DNA from: Natrinema soli
GTDB lineage: Archaea > Halobacteriota > Halobacteria > Halobacteriales > Natrialbaceae
Assembly: GCF_028618695.1 (NCBI RefSeq)
Contig: NZ_JAQIVI010000132.1
Coordinates: 62,001-126,000, forward strand
DNA length: 64,000 bases
Direction: 5' to 3'
A program made the translations under genes and the position numbers. This document shows, in pieces, positions 1 through 8,951 of this stretch. The notes under the pieces were generated by a model that was not told the origin of the DNA, did no database searches, and was given only the letters and a program-made list of their open reading frames with translations. Position 1 is the stretch's first letter. Each line of letters starts with the position of its first letter.

Positions 1-346
1 CCAAAACGCAATCGGCGTCCCGAATGCGCGCCGAAACCTCGTCGCCGGCGCGAACGGTCACGTCGGCAGCGATCTCGTCGGCGGCGATGTCCCGCTCCGT
101 CATCGCGGCGGCGTCGACGATCATCGCTCCGTTCTGTTCCCGCAGATCGGCGATGTGCCCCGGCATGTTCAGCGCGTCTCGGTCGACGTCGCTTCGGGCG
201 GCATACGTGCCGTCTTCCGTGAAGACTACTGTGACGTCGTGCCGGTCGAACCCCGCGGCGACACCCCGCGCCGCCCGCAGCCCCTCCGGGACGTGCACGC
301 GCCCGTACGGTGCTCGAGTCAGTAACACGATGACGTCGCGTTTCAT
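1..346 (-). CDS. DsrE/DsrF-like protein, partial (C-terminus off the left edge)
   Basis: An open frame on the minus strand starts at an ATG at 346 and runs off the window, giving about 115 residues. It begins MKRDVIVLLTRAPYGR, a beta strand followed by the short loop usual in DsrE-like folds, and continues with alternating strands and helices. Its ATG overlaps the stop of the DsrE-like gene upstream by four bases (ATGA), so the two are almost certainly co-translated. DsrE-like proteins act in sulfur relay or as small unknown cytosolic proteins. The family call rests on the fold-like pattern and the neighbour, and the C-terminus cannot be seen. Confidence 0.6.
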   Translation of the reverse strand, partial: MKRDVIVLLTRAPYGRVHVPEGLRAARGVAAGFDRHDVTVVFTEDGTYAARSDVDRDALNMPGHIADLREQNGAMIVDAAAMTERDIAADEIAADVTVRAGDEVSARIRDADCVL

Positions 347-714
347 AGCGATATCACTCGGTCTGCATCGCCGATCATGTCCGCCAGATCGGGGAGAAGT
401 CCGACCTCCACGCCGTCCGGATAATCGTCCGGTGCGTCGATACCGCGGGCGTCGACGCAGAGCCCACAACAGATCACTTCGGCTCCGTCGGCGATAAGTT
501 CCTGAAACTTCGCCGTCGGCATCTCGTCGTAGAGGCCGGTGTCCGAACAGTCGGGAAACGTCTGTCCGTCGACGGGCACGAGCGCCCCGTCGAGGTAGTG
601 AAAGAACGAAACCTCGTGGCCTTTCCCGAGCGCCGCCTTCCCGAGTTCGTACGCCGTTCGCCAGCGCTCGCTGTCGAAGGGCCCGCCGGTCAGTAGAATT
701 CCGATGGATGCCAT
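343..714 (-). CDS. DsrE/DsrF-like family protein
   Basis: This protein of 123 residues begins MASIGILLTGGPFDSER and has the DsrE pattern of a first beta strand, a GPF/DSER loop and a helix covering the 'YELGKAALGKGHEVSFF' segment. It contains a cysteine pair in 'EVICCGLCVDARG' (about residues 81-90), where sulfur-relay members of the family carry the reactive Cys. It is small and presumably cytosolic. The start is supported by a TATA-like box 22-32 bp upstream, consistent with a leaderless message. It overlaps the next gene by four bases. A sulfur-transfer role is inferred from family membership only, and the substrate is unknown. Confidence 0.72.
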   Translation of the reverse strand: MASIGILLTGGPFDSERWRTAYELGKAALGKGHEVSFFHYLDGALVPVDGQTFPDCSDTGLYDEMPTAKFQELIADGAEVICCGLCVDARGIDAPDDYPDGVEVGLLPDLADMIGDADRVISL

Positions 715-735
715 GATCTACCATAGCGGAGTAGC

Positions 736-746
736 GATAATAATAG
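736..746 (-). promoter_or_regulatory. TATA-like box for the DsrE-like pair
   Basis: The minus-strand sequence ctattattatc lies 22-32 bp before the ATG at 714, the expected place for a haloarchaeal TATA box on a leaderless message. Confidence 0.45.
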
Positions 747-824
747 TTCGGACGACTCCGGTACGCCTCGAGAGATCTGGGGCGGGAGACGGTGTTATGG
801 AAGGCCGCTTCGCACTGACGGCGG

Positions 825-3284
825 CTAGCCGTCGCGTTCGTTGAGGGCCCGTTTGATATCGTCGGCCGTGATGGGAAGGGAGTCGACGCGGACGCCGACG
901 GCGTCACGGATCGCGTTGCTGAGCGCCGGCGGAACGCCGTTCGTGGGGAGCTCGGCGATCGACTTCGCACCGAACGGCCCGGTCGGTTCGTGCGTTTCGA
1001 CGATAACCGTCTCCATCGGCGGGTGATCGGTCGTTCGTGGCATCCCGTACTGCCGGAAGCCGATCACTTCCGGATTCCCCTCGTCGTCGAATTCCAATCC
1101 GCCGCTGGTGGCGTACTCGAGACTCATGTGCTCTCCTCCCTCGATCTGCCCCTCGACGAGCGCGGGATTGATCGCGACCCCACAGTCGGCGGCAAACGCC
1201 ATTCGGTTTATCTCGTACTCGCCGGTTTCTTCGTTCACGGTCACGTCGACGAACTGGGCGCCGTATGGCGGCGGACTTTCGTCCGTGGAGTGATTGCCCT
1301 TACCGAGGATGTGTTCGCGGTCGTCGTGGCCGTACGTCGCTTCGTACCCGATTTCCTCCAGCGACACGCTGTCGCCGGTCACCTCGCTGTACACCTGCCC
1401 GTCACCCGTCTTCAGGTTCTCGACGGGTTCGTCGAGCATCTTCGCTCCCCAGTGGACGAGCCGTTCCCGCGCGTCCTCGGCCGCTTCCTTCACCGCTTGA
1501 CCGCTGATGTAGGTCGTCGAGGAGGCGTACGCGCCGTAGTCGAACGGCGTCAGGTCGGTGTCCGAGGAGATAACGACGATATCCGTGGGTTCACAGCCCA
1601 GCACCTCCGCGGCGACCTGACTGAACATCGTGTCGGAGCCGGTGCCAGTGTCGACGCCGCCGACCTGGAGATGGAACGAGCCGTCCTCGTTCATCTTCAT
1701 CTGGGCCGCGCCGAGTTCTCGCCCGGCGACGCCGCTGCCCTGGGCGATCATCGCCATTCCGACGCCACGGTGGCGGTGGGGCTCCGCAGGCTGCTCGAGA
1801 TCGTCGTAGCCGATGGCCTCCTTCCCGCGCTCGATGCACTCGCGGAGTCCGCATGACCGTATCTTCCGGTTGAATCTATTGCCGTCTTTCAGAATGGTGA
1901 CGTTCCGGTCGATATCACCCTCGCGAACGGCGTTGCGTTTGCGGAACTCGACCGGATCGAAGTCCAGCCGGCGCGCGACCTCGTCCATATGCGACTCGAC
2001 CGCGAAATGGCCCTGTGGAGCGCCGTATCCGCGCATCGCTGCACCCATTGGAAGGTTCGTGTGGACGACATCGCCCTCGAACCTGACGTTCGGAACGCGC
2101 GGATACAGCGGGAGCGGTTTCGTTCCGACGTTGTTCGCGACGGTCATCCCGTGGGTGCCATACGCCCCCGAGTTCGACAGCGTGTACAACTCCATCGCCT
2201 CGAGTGTCCCGTCCTCGTCCACCGCTGTCCGCATGCGCATCTGCATCGGATGGCGAAACCGGAGCGCGTAGAACTCCTCGCGGCGGGTCATCTCCAGTTT
2301 AACCGGCTTGTCGGCTGCCAGATGGAGTGCGAACGCGATCGGTTCGATCGCCATCTCCTGTTTCGCACCGAACCCGGCCCCGATGCGAGGTTTCGTGACA
2401 CGGACGTCGCGAATGGGAACGTCGAACAGATGCGCGATCTGTCGTCGAGTGTGGAACGGAACCTGCGTCGCAGTGATGAACGAATACCGGCCGTCCTCGT
2501 CCGTGTGGGCGATCGTCGTGTGGGGTTCGGGGACACAGTGTGACTGGTACGGTGTTTCCCATTCCGTCTCGATCACTCGGTCGTCGTCCGTTCGATCGAA
2601 CGCCCGCTCGACGTCGCCTCGCTCACCCTCGAAGTGAGACTCGAGGTTCCGCTCGTAGTCGGCACCGCGCTGTTTGTTCTCGACCTCGTCGGGATCGAAT
2701 AACTGTGGCGCGTCCGGATCCGTCGCCGCCCCGGGGTCGAAGATGGGTTCCAGTTCTTCGTATTCGACGTCGATCATCCGCGCGGCGCGGTCGGCCGTTT
2801 CCGTGTCTGTCGCGGCGATCGCTGCGATGGGATCACCGACGTATCGAACGTGTTCTCGGAGCACGCGAAGATCCCAGGGACTCGGTTCGGGGTAGGACTG
2901 GCCCGAACTCGAGTACGCTTTGTCGGGTACGATGTCGTCCCACGGCGTGATCACAGCGTACACGCCGTCCATCGCTTCGGCCTCGCTCGTATCGATGTCA
3001 CGGACGTATCCGTGCGCGATTTCGCTCCGGATCACTTTCCCTTCGGCGAGTTCCGGGAAGCGATCGCGGTAATCGGCCGTATAACGGGCCTCCCCGGTGA
3101 CGATCTTCCGAGCATCGTCCTTCTCGACGTCCGCGGTCAGATGCTCGCGCTCGTCCCGGGATTTCCGGTCGCCCGCAGCCACCTCACTCTCCCCCGGAAA
3201 CGCGTCCGCTTCCGTGGCCTCCTCCTCCGCCCGATCGCCGTCGGGTCTCTCGTTCCGTCCCGGTGTCTCTTCCAGATTGCTCAT
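825..3284 (-). CDS. Molybdenum hydroxylase large subunit (xanthine/CO dehydrogenase family), copy 1
   Basis: This 819-residue protein is the molybdopterin-binding subunit of the xanthine dehydrogenase/CoxL family, which hydroxylates N-heterocycles, aldehydes or CO with water as oxygen donor. After an acidic tail of about 50 residues comes 'VTGEARYTADY', the usual entry of the a/b hammerhead domain. Further on are 'GAGFGAKQEMAIEP' for cofactor contact, 'AMRGYGAPQGHFAVE', and 'GPFGAKSIAELPTN' near residue 775, whose Glu matches the catalytic base of the family. Its ATG overlaps the stop of the Fe-S gene upstream by four bases, so the two form one unit. No FAD subunit adjoins it. It shares long blocks with the second large subunit nearby, so the pairs are paralogues. 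The substrate cannot be told from sequence; the amidohydrolases around it suggest a nitrogen heterocycle. Confidence 0.9.
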   Translation of the reverse strand: MSNLEETPGRNERPDGDRAEEEATEADAFPGESEVAAGDRKSRDEREHLTADVEKDDARKIVTGEARYTADYRDRFPELAEGKVIRSEIAHGYVRDIDTSEAEAMDGVYAVITPWDDIVPDKAYSSSGQSYPEPSPWDLRVLREHVRYVGDPIAAIAATDTETADRAARMIDVEYEELEPIFDPGAATDPDAPQLFDPDEVENKQRGADYERNLESHFEGERGDVERAFDRTDDDRVIETEWETPYQSHCVPEPHTTIAHTDEDGRYSFITATQVPFHTRRQIAHLFDVPIRDVRVTKPRIGAGFGAKQEMAIEPIAFALHLAADKPVKLEMTRREEFYALRFRHPMQMRMRTAVDEDGTLEAMELYTLSNSGAYGTHGMTVANNVGTKPLPLYPRVPNVRFEGDVVHTNLPMGAAMRGYGAPQGHFAVESHMDEVARRLDFDPVEFRKRNAVREGDIDRNVTILKDGNRFNRKIRSCGLRECIERGKEAIGYDDLEQPAEPHRHRGVGMAMIAQGSGVAGRELGAAQMKMNEDGSFHLQVGGVDTGTGSDTMFSQVAAEVLGCEPTDIVVISSDTDLTPFDYGAYASSTTYISGQAVKEAAEDARERLVHWGAKMLDEPVENLKTGDGQVYSEVTGDSVSLEEIGYEATYGHDDREHILGKGNHSTDESPPPYGAQFVDVTVNEETGEYEINRMAFAADCGVAINPALVEGQIEGGEHMSLEYATSGGLEFDDEGNPEVIGFRQYGMPRTTDHPPMETVIVETHEPTGPFGAKSIAELPTNGVPPALSNAIRDAVGVRVDSLPITADDIKRALNERDG

Positions 3285-3838
3285 TGCGATCGGTTCCCCT
3301 CCACACGGGGGCAGGTCGAGGGGAACTCCTCGCAGCGGTTTTCCCCGCCGTCTGCTGCCACGGTCTGCTCACCGTCCATCCGGTCTGCAGCGTCGAGAAC
3401 CGCTTCGACGATCTTCTTATAGCCGGTACACCGGCAGAGGTTGTCCGCCAGCGCTTCCCGAACCTCCGTCTCGGTCGGATCCGGGTTCGATTCCAGCAGC
3501 GCCTTCGAACGCATGATCATGCCCGGGATACAGAAACCGCATTGGAGCGCCGAGTTGTCCACGAACGCCTGCTGAAGCGGGTGGAGATCGCTCTGTGTCC
3601 CCAGTCCTTCGATCGTTTCCACCGTCGATCCGGCGACTTTCGCGGCCGGCGTGACACAGGACATCGCCGGTTCGCCGTCGATTTGAACCGTGCACATCCC
3701 GCACGCACCCGTATCACAGCCGCGTTTCGGGCCGGTGTAGCCATTCCGCCGCAGTACATCCAGCAGGACGTCCGATTTCTCCGCCTCGAACGTCCGTTGT
3801 TGGCCGTTTAGCTCTAGTTCGAGTTGCATGAGTCTCAT
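3281..3838 (-). CDS. Molybdenum hydroxylase [2Fe-2S] subunit, copy 1
   Basis: This 185-residue protein carries both iron-sulfur clusters of the family. The plant-type cluster has Cys-x4-Cys-x2-Cys in 'GCDTGACGMCTV' plus a further Cys in 'PAMSC'. The helical-bundle cluster has 'CGFCIPGM' and 'CRCTGYKKI'. It passes electrons from the molybdenum site, normally to FAD in a third subunit that is not seen here. An ATG four codons in (3829, MQLELELNG) is an equally good start and fits homologues better. The C-terminal 40 residues after the last cluster form a polar tail. It is co-translated with the large subunit downstream through an ATGA overlap. Confidence 0.9.
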   Translation of the reverse strand: MRLMQLELELNGQQRTFEAEKSDVLLDVLRRNGYTGPKRGCDTGACGMCTVQIDGEPAMSCVTPAAKVAGSTVETIEGLGTQSDLHPLQQAFVDNSALQCGFCIPGMIMRSKALLESNPDPTETEVREALADNLCRCTGYKKIVEAVLDAADRMDGEQTVAADGGENRCEEFPSTCPRVEGNRSQ

Positions 3839-3913
3839 CGTGGGAGAGAGACTCTCCCTTCCTTCGCGTATCGGTCTCGAGAACCTAAATAGCTACTCCG
3901 AAGTGTGGCGATA

Positions 3914-4073
3914 GCGGTCGGAAGAGAAAGATCGAACCGCCGTCGAACGGACGATATCGCGGATCAACGGCCCCTTTTTGAGTGAATCGGTCGTCCGAGC
4001 GGGCGTACTCGCCGACTGTGCTGAACTGCTAAGCGAACGCAGCCGGGGCGACGTCGCGTGGAACGGGGACTGA
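3914..4073 (+). other. Possible coding remnant, unidentified
   Basis: Between the first Fe-S gene and the pdxS remnant there is an open stretch with haloarchaeal-looking amino-acid use (for example '[17 protein letters not shown]') that ends in TGA at 4071 and follows a TAG with no start codon. It was not recognised. The rest of 3839-4182 holds nothing clear. Confidence 0.25.
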
Positions 4074-4182
4074 TGCTCCCACAGCGGGCAAACGCCGCAA
4101 CATTTTCCACGCAAACGGGACACACCAGTACGTTAATTCCGAACCGTCGAAAACTCGAGACGGTATTGACGAGCGACGATCC

Positions 4183-4557
4183 GATCTGACGGAGTTCGAG
4201 CGAGGCACTGAACTCGTCAAACGGGGGTTCGCTCGCATGCAGAAAGGCGTCGTCGTCATGGACGTCGTCAATCGCGAGCAGGCTCGCATTGCGGAAGACG
4301 CCAGCGCCGTCGCGGTGATGGCGCTAGAGGCCGTCCTGGCGGACATTCATCGCGGCTGTGACGGTATCTTCGTCGGCAGCGGCGTCTTCAGCGCCGAGGT
4401 ACCGGCGTCGATGGGCGATGCCATCGTCCAGGCAACGAACAACTGGGACGCTCCCGACCAACTCGCCGAAATAAGCAAAGATAGCGGGAACGGGATGCGT
4501 GGCGACGCGAACGTCTCGCTCCCCGGTGAAGAGAAACTGCAGGGTTACGGCGTGTAG
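4183..4557 (+). pseudogene. pdxS: pdxS (pyridoxal 5'-phosphate synthase subunit) remnant with internal deletion
   Basis: The frame reads like the N-terminus of PdxS, the glutamine-dependent PLP synthase subunit: '[16 protein letters not shown]', then '[13 protein letters not shown]' and 'VMALEAV' up to 'ADIHRG'. It then jumps straight to the C-terminal part, '[11 protein letters not shown]', '[10 protein letters not shown]' and 'EEKLQGYGV' before the stop. A normal PdxS has about 300 residues; roughly 165-180 residues of the barrel are missing between the two blocks, in frame. No start codon precedes the homology, and the first ATG (4237) lies inside it. It cannot make an active enzyme. The organism presumably has an intact copy elsewhere. 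It sits between two paralogous hydroxylase pairs. Confidence 0.85.
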
Positions 4558-4640
4558 GACGGATTTCCACAGGTGTGTCCCGCAGACAACCAACGACCAC
4601 GACCGTTCGACGGTCGTGATCGAAGCGAAAACCGAACGTT

Positions 4641-7088
4641 CTACTTCTCGTCTAACGCTGCCCTGATCTTCTCGGCAGTAACGGGCATCTCGTTGATGCG
4701 CACGCCGACGGCCTCCCGGATCGCGTTACTGAGCGCCGGCGGCACCGTGTTGGTCGGCACCTCCGCGACGGATTTCGCGCCGAATGGCCCCGTCGGCTCG
4801 TGGGTCTCGACGAGAATGCTCTCGATCGGCGGCGTCTCCGTCGCCGACGGTAGTCCGTACTCATCGAAATCCGAGACCTCTGCGCGGCCCTGTTCGTCGA
4901 CGGTGATACCCTCACTGACGGCCATCTCGAAGCTCATGTGATTGGCACCCTCGACCTGCCCCTCCGCCATTCCGGGGTTGATCGCGACGCCGCAGTCGAC
5001 GGCGACGACGAGTTTGTTGACCTCGAACTCGCCCGTCTGCTCGTCGACGATCACGTCGACGAACTGCGCGGCAAACGGCGGCGGACTCTCCTCCGTGGAG
5101 TGCGTTCCCTTGCCGAGGATATGCTCTCGATCGTCGTGGCCGTACACTGACTCGTAGCCGACGTCCTCGAGCGTAACCGTCTCACCGGTCTCCTTGCTGT
5201 ACACCTCGCCGTCACGCGTCTCCAGGTTCTCGGCGGGTTCGTCGAGCATCCGCGACGCCCACTCGAGGATGCGCTCTTTGGCGTCCTCGGCGGCCTTCTT
5301 CACCGCCATCCCGCTGATGTAGGTCGTCGAGGAGGCGTACGCGCCGTAGTCGAACGGCGTGTTATCGGTGTCGGAGGATTTGACGATGATGTCGTCTTCG
5401 TCACAACCGAGTACCTCGGCGGCGATTTGGATGAACGCTGTGTCCGCGCCCGTGCCGATGTCGACACCGCCGACCTGCAGGTGGAACGAGCCGTCCTCGT
5501 TCATCATGATCTGTGCGGCGCCGAGTTCGTCGCCTGCAACGCCGGTCCCCTGTGCCGATAGGGCCATGCCGATACCGCGGTGGCGGTGTGGCTCCGCAGG
5601 CTGCTCGAGATCGTCCCAACCGATGGCTTCCTTACCGCGCTCGATGCACTCGTCGAGACCACAGGAACGGATACGCCGCTCCGCACCCTCACCGCCCATC
5701 ATCCCGGCGATCTCGTCCAGATCACCGACCTCCATGTAGTGTTGCCGGCGGAATTCGATCGGATCGAGGTCGAGATCCCGCGCGACCTCGTCCAGATGAC
5801 CTTCGAGAGCGAGCGTCCCTTGGGGGGCGCCGTACCCTCGCATCGCACCGGTCTGTGGCGTGTTGGTGTGGACGATGTCGGCCTCGAATCGAGCGCTCGG
5901 GACCTTCGAGTACAGCGGCATCGGCTTGCTGCCGACGTTCCCGGCGACGGTCATCCCGTGACTTCCGTACGCACCGGTGTTCGAGAGCGCGTAGAGATCG
6001 ATCGCTTCGATCGTCCCGTCGTCGGTGACTGCCGTACGCGCACGAACCTGCATCGGGTGGCGCGAGCGCATCGCGTAGAACTCTTCGTCGCGGGAGGCCT
6101 CGTACATGACGGGACGGTCTACCGCGAGCGATAGTGCGAGCGGAATCGGTTCAACGACCATCGCCTGTTTGCCGCCGAAACCGCCACCAACACGCGGCTT
6201 CTTCACCCTGATATCCCGAATCGGAATATCGAATAGGTGCGCCAGTTGGCGGCGAGTGTGGTTCGGGACCTGGGTGCTCGTGATGAGCACTTTCCGGTCG
6301 TCCTCGTCGGTGTAGGCGAGCGACGTGTGTTTCTCGATCTGTGCGTGGGACTGTCGGATGGTTTCCCACTCGGTCTCGTGGACGTGCACGTCCTCGCGCT
6401 CGAGCGCGGCGTCGACGTCCCCGATCTCGCCCTCGATGTTGGCCATCCGGTTGCGGCTGTAGTCATGGCCGACGATTTTGTTCTCGACCTCGTCGTCGGC
6501 GAACAGTTGCGGCGCGTCCTCGTCGAACGCCTCCTCGGGGTCGACGATGTGGTCGTACTCCTCGTACTCGACCTCGATGGCGTCGGCCGCGGCCGCAGCG
6601 GTGGTCGCGTCCTCGGCCGCGACCGTTGCGATCGGATCGCCGATGTAGCGGACGTGCTCGTTGAGCACGTTCATATCCCACGGGCTCGGTTCGGGGTACG
6701 ACTGGCCGGCGCTCGTGTACTTCGCGTCCGGCACGTCGTCTGACCACGGTGTGAGAACGGCATAGACGCCGTCCAGTTCCTCGGCCTCGGTCGTATCGAT
6801 GGCCCTCACGCGGCCGTGTGGAATCTCGCTGCGGACGACCGCGGCGTGAGCGAGATCCGGGAACCGCTCTTCGTAGTCCGCGGTGTACTTGGCCTGGCCG
6901 GTGACGAGCTTTCGGTCGTCGAACTTTTCGGCCGGCTGGGAAACGCTCTTTCGCTCTCCCGGTGCCTTATTGTTGTTCGCTGGTTCGTCCCACTCGAGGG
7001 GGTGTTCTGCGAACTCCTGTGGCTCTTCTGAGGTCGGCTTCGACGCAGTACCACCGTCGGTCTGAGGATCGTTCGGGTCGTCACTCAT
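4641..7088 (-). CDS. Molybdenum hydroxylase large subunit (xanthine/CO dehydrogenase family), copy 2
   Basis: This 815-residue paralogue of the first large subunit shares its motif order: 'VTGQAKYTADYEERFPD' at the start of the hammerhead domain, 'GGGFGGKQAMVVEP' for the molybdopterin site, 'GAMRGYGAPQGTLALE', and C-terminal 'GPFGAKSVAEVPTN' with the catalytic Glu. The ATG at 7088 (MSDDPND) is preferred; an upstream in-frame GTG at 7097 also exists. Its start overlaps the end of the second Fe-S gene by eight bases. A polar tail of about 50 residues precedes the folded domain, as in copy 1. Copy 2 keeps the canonical 'GGGFGGKQ' whereas copy 1 has 'GAGFGAKQ', so the two may act on different substrates. 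The FAD subunit is again absent. Confidence 0.9.
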   Translation of the reverse strand: MSDDPNDPQTDGGTASKPTSEEPQEFAEHPLEWDEPANNNKAPGERKSVSQPAEKFDDRKLVTGQAKYTADYEERFPDLAHAAVVRSEIPHGRVRAIDTTEAEELDGVYAVLTPWSDDVPDAKYTSAGQSYPEPSPWDMNVLNEHVRYIGDPIATVAAEDATTAAAAADAIEVEYEEYDHIVDPEEAFDEDAPQLFADDEVENKIVGHDYSRNRMANIEGEIGDVDAALEREDVHVHETEWETIRQSHAQIEKHTSLAYTDEDDRKVLITSTQVPNHTRRQLAHLFDIPIRDIRVKKPRVGGGFGGKQAMVVEPIPLALSLAVDRPVMYEASRDEEFYAMRSRHPMQVRARTAVTDDGTIEAIDLYALSNTGAYGSHGMTVAGNVGSKPMPLYSKVPSARFEADIVHTNTPQTGAMRGYGAPQGTLALEGHLDEVARDLDLDPIEFRRQHYMEVGDLDEIAGMMGGEGAERRIRSCGLDECIERGKEAIGWDDLEQPAEPHRHRGIGMALSAQGTGVAGDELGAAQIMMNEDGSFHLQVGGVDIGTGADTAFIQIAAEVLGCDEDDIIVKSSDTDNTPFDYGAYASSTTYISGMAVKKAAEDAKERILEWASRMLDEPAENLETRDGEVYSKETGETVTLEDVGYESVYGHDDREHILGKGTHSTEESPPPFAAQFVDVIVDEQTGEFEVNKLVVAVDCGVAINPGMAEGQVEGANHMSFEMAVSEGITVDEQGRAEVSDFDEYGLPSATETPPIESILVETHEPTGPFGAKSVAEVPTNTVPPALSNAIREAVGVRINEMPVTAEKIRAALDEK

Positions 7089-7626
7089 CGGAATCACCGT
7101 CGTGAGCGGTATCGTCGGCTCGACGAGAGTCGATCCGTGAGCCGCCGTCGGCCGCGACCGATCGATCGCCGCGCATTCGGTCGGCGGCGTCGAGGATCGC
7201 TTCGACGGGCTTCTGATAGCCGGTACACCGACAGAGGTTGTCGTCGATGGCCTGGCGTACCTCGGCTTCGGTCGGATCGGGATTGGTCGCGAGTAGCGAT
7301 TTAGCCTCGATTATCATGCCGGGAATACAGAAGCCACATTGGACGGCGAAGTGGTCGACGAACGCCTCCTGAATCGGATGGAGGTCGTCCTGCGTCCCGA
7401 GTGCCTCGATCGTTTCGACCTCTGTACCGTCGACGTTCCGGGCCTCTACGCCGCAGGCCATCTTCACTTCGCCGTCGACGAACACTTTCGATGCGCCACA
7501 GACGCCACTATCGCAGCCACACTTCACGCCCGTATAGCCGTTCCGTCGCAGTACCGTCGCCAGGTCGTCGTCCGATTCGACCGCCACAGTCGTCGATTCG
7601 TCGTTGATCGTTAGTTCGATTTCCAC
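7081..7626 (-). CDS. Molybdenum hydroxylase [2Fe-2S] subunit, copy 2, with an altered plant-type cluster
   Basis: This 181-residue Fe-S subunit starts at GTG 7626, chosen because GGAGGG lies six bases before it and the homology begins there ('EIELTINDES'). The helical-bundle cluster is intact ('CGFCIPGM', 'CRCTGYQKP'). The plant-type cluster is not: where copy 1 has Cys-x4-Cys-x2-Cys, this protein reads 'CGCDSGVCGASKVF', so the third ligand is Ser. An extra Cys two positions before the first ligand might substitute. The altered base is clear in the DNA (tcg codon). It precedes and overlaps the second large subunit. A TATA-like box about 75 bp upstream would give a leadered message, fitting the Shine-Dalgarno site. 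Confidence 0.88.
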   Translation of the reverse strand: MEIELTINDESTTVAVESDDDLATVLRRNGYTGVKCGCDSGVCGASKVFVDGEVKMACGVEARNVDGTEVETIEALGTQDDLHPIQEAFVDHFAVQCGFCIPGMIIEAKSLLATNPDPTEAEVRQAIDDNLCRCTGYQKPVEAILDAADRMRGDRSVAADGGSRIDSRRADDTAHDGDSDE

Positions 7627-7697
7627 GGAAATCCCTCCATTGTTGCAGGTGTGCCTCTCGCACACGCACGTCGTGGTGTAGGATGCGAGACAACAAC

Positions 7698-7707
7698 ACA
7701 TATATCT
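7698..7707 (-). promoter_or_regulatory. TATA-like box for the second hydroxylase pair
   Basis: The sequence acatatatct reads as a TATA box on the minus strand about 75 bp before GTG 7626. Transcription from it would give a leader of some 45-50 bases, in keeping with the Shine-Dalgarno motif GGAGGG used by this gene. The remaining 7708-7929 shows no gene. Confidence 0.4.
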
Positions 7708-7929
7708 ATGGGTGACTGCCTCAACGCCGGCCTGAGACGGCCCAGAACCAGCGAACCGACTGGCCAGGCTCGTTGGACAGCAGGGCCGTCCCGCGTCATC
7801 CGAGATCCGGTTCGGCAACTGTCGAATCGTCTGTTGGCACAGCGATGTGGCAGTGAGGGCTGTGTTTCCGATTTGTTCGATCGCTGTGTGACGAATACAG
7901 TTTTGACGGCCACTCTGCATTGTCGCTGT

Positions 7930-8598
7930 ATGGAGATTGCACTCCTCGGAGGAACTGGTGATATCGGCCAAGGACTCGCGCTGCGCTGCGCGCGAGACAC
8001 TGACCACTCGGTCGTCATCGGATCACGGGACGCCGACAAGGCTGAGCAGAAAGCGAACGAGTACTACTCGTCGCTGAAAGAGACGGGTGTCACTCCCGGC
8101 ATCGCCGGCTATAGTAACGAGACGGCCGCCGATTCCGCCGAGGTCGTCGTCGTCAGCGTCCCGCCCGAATACGCCTCACAGACGGTCGAGACGGTCGCGC
8201 CCGTCCTCGGCGAGGACGACGTACTCGTCAGTCCGGCGGTCCAGATGTCGCGTGATGCGAGCGGCTTTCACTATGATCCGCCCGAAACAGGATCCGTCGC
8301 CGAAGCGATCGATCGCGCGGCCCCCGACGACGTACCGGTCGTGAGTGCGTTCCAGAACCTCGCTGCGGGCGCGCTCAGCGGCCTCGAGAACGATCTCAAG
8401 GCCGACGTCGTCGTTACCGGTGACGATAGCGAGGCGAAGCAGACGGTCATGGCGCTGGCCGAGGACATCGACGGCCTCCGGGCGCTCGACGGCGGCCCGC
8501 TCGCGAATACTGGCGTCGTCGAGAGCGTGACACCGCTTCTGATTAACCTCGCGATGAACAATGACGGCATGCACGACATCGGCGTCCGGTTCGAGTAA
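7930..8598 (+). CDS. npdG: NADPH-dependent F420 reductase
   Basis: This 222-residue protein begins MEIALLGGTGDIGQGLALR, a Rossmann dinucleotide-binding motif with the GGTGxxG form typical of F420H2:NADP oxidoreductase. It continues with 'VIGSRDADKA' (NADP phosphate contact), 'VVVVSVPPEYAS', and the family's C-terminal 'GPLANTGVVESVTPLLINL'. It moves hydride between NADP and coenzyme F420 in the cytosol. The ATG at 7930 is the first start that places the Rossmann motif at the N-terminus. It is divergent from the second hydroxylase pair. The luciferase-like oxidoreductase further along may use the same cofactor. Confidence 0.92.
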   Translation: MEIALLGGTGDIGQGLALRCARDTDHSVVIGSRDADKAEQKANEYYSSLKETGVTPGIAGYSNETAADSAEVVVVSVPPEYASQTVETVAPVLGEDDVLVSPAVQMSRDASGFHYDPPETGSVAEAIDRAAPDDVPVVSAFQNLAAGALSGLENDLKADVVVTGDDSEAKQTVMALAEDIDGLRALDGGPLANTGVVESVTPLLINLAMNNDGMHDIGVRFE

Positions 8599-8951
8599 CG
8601 AGCGAGGACGGTTCCTGTCGCGGTCGGCAGCGTTCACTCGGTCGCACAGTCGGCTGCGATCCGTCGACGGTGAACTGCGAGTATCGCCATTGGTCTTTCT
8701 GCCTGACGAACCCCGACGACGATACGAGTCGCACGAACTCGATCTCGAGGTCCCTTTCGTCCGTCGGAACGACGAACTATCAGTAGAGCGAAGTCCGTCA
8801 TCGGGAGGCCGGTTCGACGTCGGGGTAACATTGATACATTCTCACGTACGAGTGACGACGGAGACGGAATCTCACCGATCTCCGCGGGGTGGTATTTGCT
8901 GCCACGTTCTGTCCGCGAGTCCGGGATCACCGTTCGCCAGAGACGACATCC
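8599..8951 (+). other. No gene seen
   Basis: About 350 bp between the F420 reductase and the PhnE-like permease hold only short overlapping frames with no recognisable product. If a phosphonate-type ATPase and binding protein once preceded the permease, no trace of them is visible. Confidence 0.4.

Noticed and set aside
990..1856. Plus-strand open frame of 288 codons
   Set aside because: Shadow of the first hydroxylase large subunit.
4237..4557. Short independent gene of 106 codons
   Set aside because: Its frame is the two ends of PdxS joined together and homology extends upstream of the ATG, so it is a pseudogene.
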